DNA from: Diphasiastrum complanatum
Taxonomy: Eukaryota; Streptophyta; Lycopodiopsida; Lycopodiales; Lycopodiaceae
DNA length: 64,000 bases
NCBI GenBank assembly: GCA_029204225.1
Contig: MU831963.1
Location: forward strand, 1-64,000
Reading direction: 5' to 3'
Shown: positions 59,788-64,000 of the stretch, in pieces
How the letters are laid out: each line of letters opens with the position of its first letter
Numbering within the stretch: the stretch's first letter is position 1
Translations under genes and position numbers: made by a program
The notes under the pieces: model-generated
What the model was told of the DNA's origin: nothing
What the model saw: the letters and a program-made list of their open reading frames with translations, nothing else
The model's database searches: none

Positions 59788-60725
59788 TTAGCTTGATATC
59801 GCTTGATATCTAAATTGTGCTCTTCTGTAAAACCACTGAAAAAGTTGAACTAAATATTTATTTCTTGAATTGTGCCCTCCATGATTTGTTGCTCTATTAA
59901 ATGCTCCCCTTGCTTGCCAATGAGATTTTTCCATGCCTTGTGATGACCAACCTTTGCAAAATAAGTTGCATGATGAAGAAGGATGTGCTGCAAACAATAC
60001 TTTTGATTAGTTATATCAGTAGAAAAATATATAAGCCTGAATGAGAAAAGTACCGAATAATGATATAGATTAGCACCATGTAATGAGTAATGTTGTCTTT
60101 TTCCCAACAATCATGTATAGATTTTAAAATGTGGTGCACTGATTTGCAAAGTCCTCATATCTTTGATGATAGGTTTTCTTTCCTGATAACACCTATGAGT
60201 TTTGTCTAAGTTGGTCCACACTTGTCCCTTTTCCACTCGATTACTTCCTTCCAATGTTCATGTGGCTTGAACAATTTCTCTCCAAATTTCGTATCTGACA
60301 CTTGATTCTTTGCATGTGTGATTGGATAAAAATCTTCTTGCTTTCGCACCTCCAATTGATGGCTTATTAGGAACGTTTTCTTTTTTCCCTGAGAGTTTGT
60401 CACTTTTTTCAATTGTGACATTCCCTTTATGTAGTCCTACATTTGACAGAACTATTTCCAACCTCCTAATTGCTGGTATGGACATTGCAGCCATGACCAA
60501 ATAAGCGAAAGACTATACAATGCAAGTGGGTATACAAGCTGAAGTATGGACCGAATGGAAATATTCAAAGTGGTTTATGATTCCATGCTAGTAGAATATG
60601 CAGGTAAATTAGTTTTTCAATAATACAAACCTTAGCATGCAATGTGCATATGTGAACATATTTTAATGGAATTGGCAGAACACTTTTCATATTTGGACCT
60701 TCAGCTTCTCGTGTTGGGCCAGTGT
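59788..60725 (-). pseudogene. Transposase-like gene, copy T3 (C-terminal half)
   Basis: From the right: IPLKYVHICTLHAKVCIIEK, LEIVLSNVGLHKGNVTIEKS, NVPNKPSIGGAKARRFLSNH, an HWKEV... segment, LGKRQHYSLHG, an intron, QHILLHHATYFAK, and GMEKSHWQARGAFNRATNHG with QLFQWFYRRAQFRYQ. All blocks have T1 partners. The N-terminal half with both proposed catalytic Asp residues is absent; homology stops near 60725, about 135 bp before a (TC)70 tract. Faces X1 tail-to-tail, about 100 bp apart. Confidence 0.6.
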
Positions 60726-60858
60726 TTTACGGCGTTTGGGCTTTTTTGTGGAACTCATCTTCCAACAAAAAACATTTGAACCACGCCTTTAACGGAAGAA
60801 AACAAAGGCTACACACCTTCCTAGAATTGGGAGTGTTGGTTACCTTTAACTCTTTCAT

Positions 60859-61004
<146 letters not shown>

Positions 61005-61043
61005 GTGAATGAGTCTATTATGGGTGATTGAATATGGAAATCA

Positions 61044-61222
61044 AGATTAACTACATCTAATCATTCTATTTGGATTTTTTCTCTTAGAAGCAAGTGAGAG
61101 ATTAACTTCATCTAATCATTCTATTTGGATTTTTCCTTTTAGAAGCAAGTGAGAGATTAACTTCATCTAGATATTCTATTTGGATTTTTTCTTTTAGAAG
61201 CAAGTGAGAGATTAACTTCAAA
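61044..61222. repeat. 55-bp tandem repeat, about 3.2 units
   Basis: AGATTAACT(A/T)CATCTAATC starts at 61044, 61099, 61154 and 61209; each unit continues TTCTATTTGGATTTTT...TTAGAAGCAAGTGAG. It may be a subterminal repeat of the CACTA element to the right. Confidence 0.85.
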
Positions 61223-61541
61223 GTATCGTGGCACTCATCCTATTGCTCAATATTTACTGGCCAAACTATACTTGAAGTGTTATAAGAGTCAAAGATTAAA
61301 GCATTTTCAAAAAAACACTTTAAAGAGTTTACCTCTCGTACTCTTGGATTCTCTGTGTGCACTCCATTGGCCCAAATACGATTGTTGACAATCCTCCTTG
61401 TCCGAATCCTAAGGCCTTTGCATTGTGTGCATGTACATGATATCCTCTCATCATATTCTGATTGAAACTGGATGTACTCCGATTTGCTCTTTGGATATAG
61501 TATATTGATCTTTGGAAAGCTAAGACACCACTCCATCACAA

Positions 61542-62510
61542 ATGAAGGTTGAAAATGCACTAAATGTACAAAGTCTATCTTGTCAATTTTTGTCACATGT
61601 TACAATTCGTCACATGTTAGAATTTGTCAATTTTCACTTGAATGACACTGAAAGAATTTGTGCAATTTGCCACGTGGATTCCACAAACTTGACCACCCCT
61701 TTAAAAAAGAGAACATGTCTTGGACGTATTATGACTAGTTTGAAAGATAATTGCAAATTACTATGCCTTGTTGATGTGTCAAAAGACATTCTAGGTCCTT
61801 TGTCTGACCTTCCTCTTCCACCTAGCTTGCAACCATTAGTAAAAACTTTCACTAGAAGTAGATATTCGTGTTGGCCACTCCAATCACCATTACCATTAAA
61901 TGGAACACCATTTATGTATTGGGGTCGAATGTACATGATCATGCCTAGTGAACACTTTCCTAAGGCTGGTTTGGGCCTTTTTGCATTGAGTAGTATTGAG
62001 GTCCCTTTAAATAGTGTTGTGACATTGATGCCATATGCAGGACCTCAATACAATTGGGATGATTGGCATGCTTTGTGTCGTCACCAATGGAGGATGCAAG
62101 TATATGGCTTGAATTCAAATGCTTGTTCTTTAGAGGAGCAACGCATGCAAGGAGGCAACATCTCAAGGGCAAATCGTACATACATTGATGGACGTCCAGA
62201 TGTGCATGAAAACATTGCTGCATATATAAATAGTTCCATTGGCCACCCTCTATTGACGAATTGTGATTTTGAAGAACGCACCAATGGAAAAGAAGAATAT
62301 TTTACTAGGAATGTAAAGGGCACTTATGTAATGGTCTATGCCACTAGATCTATCAGGTTTAGGTAGGAATTGTTCATCAAGTATAGTTTCAACCATCCTC
62401 TACCCAAATGTTTGCAAAAGACAATATTAAATATGTCAAATGTTAGGAGCATTATTCGTCATTTGCCTAGATGTTTACATAAGATAAGAAGTGAAAGCTA
62501 ATGAATGTGA
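61542..62510 (+). pseudogene. SET-domain-like ORF next to a CACTA transposase
   Basis: Open from ATG 61542 to TAG 62364 (274 codons). Residues 143-148 GLGLFA, 214-217 YIDG, 224-232 NIAAYINSS, 240-244 NCDFE and 263-269 VMVYATR, then RSIRFR, a TAG, ELFIKYSFNHP. This is the pattern of SET methyltransferase domains: GLGLFA..I..G, then N..R.INHSC..NC.F, then A.R.I..GEEL...Y. The TAG replaces the residue just before the E of GEEL. The same end is duplicated at 62657-62710 as RSIKYWEEMFIKHCF without the stop. The N-terminal half (CAICHVDS, YSCWPLQSPLPLNGTPF) is not recognised. The catalytic Tyr in the ELFIKY context is kept. Probably an ORF of the CACTA element; a decayed captured host gene is possible. 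Confidence 0.6.
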
Positions 62511-62796
62511 AATTCATAAATATGTAAATATGTAGAAGCGTGCAATTCTTTGAGTTCATTGAATGTTAACAAGTTGAAAAGACAAATCTGTCTAATAGAT
62601 ACATTGGTATGTTCATACTTTTTAAACTAAGAGGTAATTTATATTCATATGCAACATTTAGATCTATCAAGTATTGGGAGGAAATGTTTATCAAGCATTG
62701 TTTCAACCTACTTCTTGTTATTTTGATATATAGGATTCTTCATCCTCATTTAGTGTTGGAGACAATAATCCTCGTAATGGTCAATGTAGACGACGA

Positions 62797-64000
62797 ATGC
62801 AATACAACGGTCCTCATATAAAGCAATTACCTCCTCGTCTACGTCAAGGCTTAAAAGAGATGATGGAAATTGATGAGCGCATTAATCAAGAGACTAATGC
62901 ATTTGAATCTAGCTCATGCAGATCTACTTCTTCGCAAACAAGTTCCAACGATGAAAATGAGCTTCCAATGAATGATGAATTTGAAGTCATGGGAGACATA
63001 TTGGATGATATGTACGAGAACAATAGTGCAGCTAGACACAATGAACAAGATGAGGAGGCACTTTTGTCTAAAGAAGAAAAGAAATTGCGAGAAGAATCAA
63101 AGACCGCATTGTATCCTAGAGCAAAGACATCTCATTTGGTGACTTCTCTACTTCTATAAAATCTTCAGCCCAAATATAGATGGAGTGACCAAAGCCTCAC
63201 ATCATTATTTGAGTAAAAATTTTTTCATCTACTTGTCATTTTTGCTTTGAAACAAAATTTACAATTTGGACATCGAGTGATAATTTTTTTACAATGACTT
63301 CTTTTGTCATGTACAGACTATTGAGAAACAAAATTCCCCCAAAAGGAAATGTCATGCCTGAGACAAGAGATGAGGCACGAAAGATGTTGTCTAACATCGG
63401 GATGGACTACAAGCAATATCATGCATGTCCAAAAGATTGTATTTTATATCGAGGAAGGTACGAATCACTCAAGAAATGTCGCATTTGTGATACTTCTTGA
63501 TGCAACAGATGGTGTGAACCCTTTGGTGTACGAGCAATGTTGGCACTTTTAATTCCTGGCCAACGCAAGGTTAAGAACATGGATGTGTATCTTGAGCCGC
63601 TTATTGACGAGTTGGAAGATTTGTGGAAGGGGATAAAAGCATCTGACATTTCGCACCCCTTACATGAGAGGGAGTTTACACTACATGCCATTGTAATGTG
63701 AACAATGCATGGCTATCCAGGATTAGGTGAATGCTCAGGTAATCATTCAAACAATGTCTATCTTGTGTACATAGGAGTTTGTTTACAGTTACATACAACT
63801 AGTGATTCTTGACATTTACATGATATACTACAATGGCTATAATTATTCTTTGACATATACTTTTTTTAATAGTGATTGATAGTATCCATTTGTTGGGCAG
63901 ACTTTCAAACGGCTGGAAAAAGTGCTTGTTTTTTGTGCGGGCCAAATCTTGTGGGAAGATATTCTTATAGTCTCAAAAAAGTGGTTTATTAAAATCATCG
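62797..64000 (+). pseudogene. CACTA (En/Spm) TNP2-type transposase, N-terminal part
   Basis: Blocks: LPPRLRQGLKEMMEIDERIN, an acidic stretch, KTALYPRAKTSHLVTSLLL with a TAA, NLQPKYRWSDQSLTSLFE; then VMPETRDEARKMLSNIGMDY, HACPKDCILYRGRYESLKKC and RICDTS, a frameshift, RAMLALLIPGQRKVKNMDVY, LEPLIDELEDLWKGIKASDI and TMHGYPGLGECSG. These match the order in TNP2 (Transposase_21): PxxKxxxL.....WSNKSF, C.NDC.LY......C..C, LIPGP..P..N.DVYL.PLI.EL..LW, W...D.PA...LSG. The last exon ends near 63740; RLSNGWKKCLFFVRAKSCGK-like sequence after AG at 63900 may be the next exon. The gene leaves the window. Stops and frameshifts show decay. Confidence 0.85.

Noticed and set aside
52786-60725. An endogenised DNA virus (viruses with histones and adenain-like proteases exist)
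   Set aside because: No capsid, DNA polymerase, packaging ATPase or helicase is seen. The protease motifs are Ulp1-type and the genes have spliceosomal introns, so a DNA transposon is the simpler reading.
61240-61596. Minus-strand ORF with CTCTQC, faintly like the CACTA transposase-associated zinc motif
   Set aside because: Wrong orientation relative to TNP2, only one short motif, and it overlaps the SET ORF start; not enough to call.

Overview
The window looks like a repeat-rich stretch of a land-plant nuclear genome. Evidence is one spliced host gene with plant-type GT..AG introns (exonuclease V, EXO5/DEM1-like, 143-5307, 5' end outside the window), a decayed receptor/cytoplasmic-like kinase gene, and dozens of decayed plant retroelements with the plant Ty1/copia primer-binding site TGGTATCAGAGC and a Ty3/gypsy-type TGGCGC primer-binding site. 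The REL-endonuclease LINE at 7-9.7 kb reminds me of elements common in ferns and bryophytes, but the class of plant cannot be fixed from the sequence.

Layout. 0-5.3 kb: 3' six exons of EXO5 with large introns, one of which holds an antisense fragment resembling a glycine-rich RNA-binding protein. 7.1-9.7 kb (-): LINE with reverse transcriptase, zinc motif and restriction-like endonuclease. 10.3-10.8 kb: side-by-side fragments of two host genes, eIF5A (+) and phospholipase D (-). 11.3-12.1 kb: copia RNase H and gag scraps around a long CT run. 12.6-15.1 kb (+), 23.2-24.4 kb (-) and 59.8-60.7 kb (-): three copies of an unassigned transposase-like gene with a possible D..D..E triad. 15.2-21.3 kb: a copia element (C1, 16026-20601, target duplication GCCTG) nested in an older reversed copia element (C0). 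25-48.7 kb: further copia and gypsy fragments (C2, C3, C4, C5, G1, G2), microsatellites and a second LINE remnant. 49.2-51.1 kb: kinase pseudogene. 52.8-60.7 kb: a five-part unit described below. 61-64 kb: a CACTA (TNP2) transposase with a SET-domain ORF just upstream, running off the window end.

The most unusual content is 52.8-60.7 kb. Two convergent gene pairs sit around a central divergent control region: unknown N1 (+) facing a gene on the minus strand whose product begins as a full-length, gap-free histone H3-like domain and ends in a Ulp1/SENP-like (C48) cysteine protease domain; then unknown acidic protein X (+) facing the transposase-like gene (-). A 19-bp motif, consensus GATATCGGATCAGCGCGCG, occurs in both orientations about 16 times in and around the divergent promoter and in an intron of the H3-Ulp1 gene. 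It recurs next to the second X/transposase copy at 22.4-25 kb. I read this as an undescribed (to my knowledge) plant DNA transposon family that carries a histone H3-Ulp1 fusion and its own repeated binding site. All copies here are damaged by stops and frameshifts, so they are relics; intact copies would have to be sought elsewhere.
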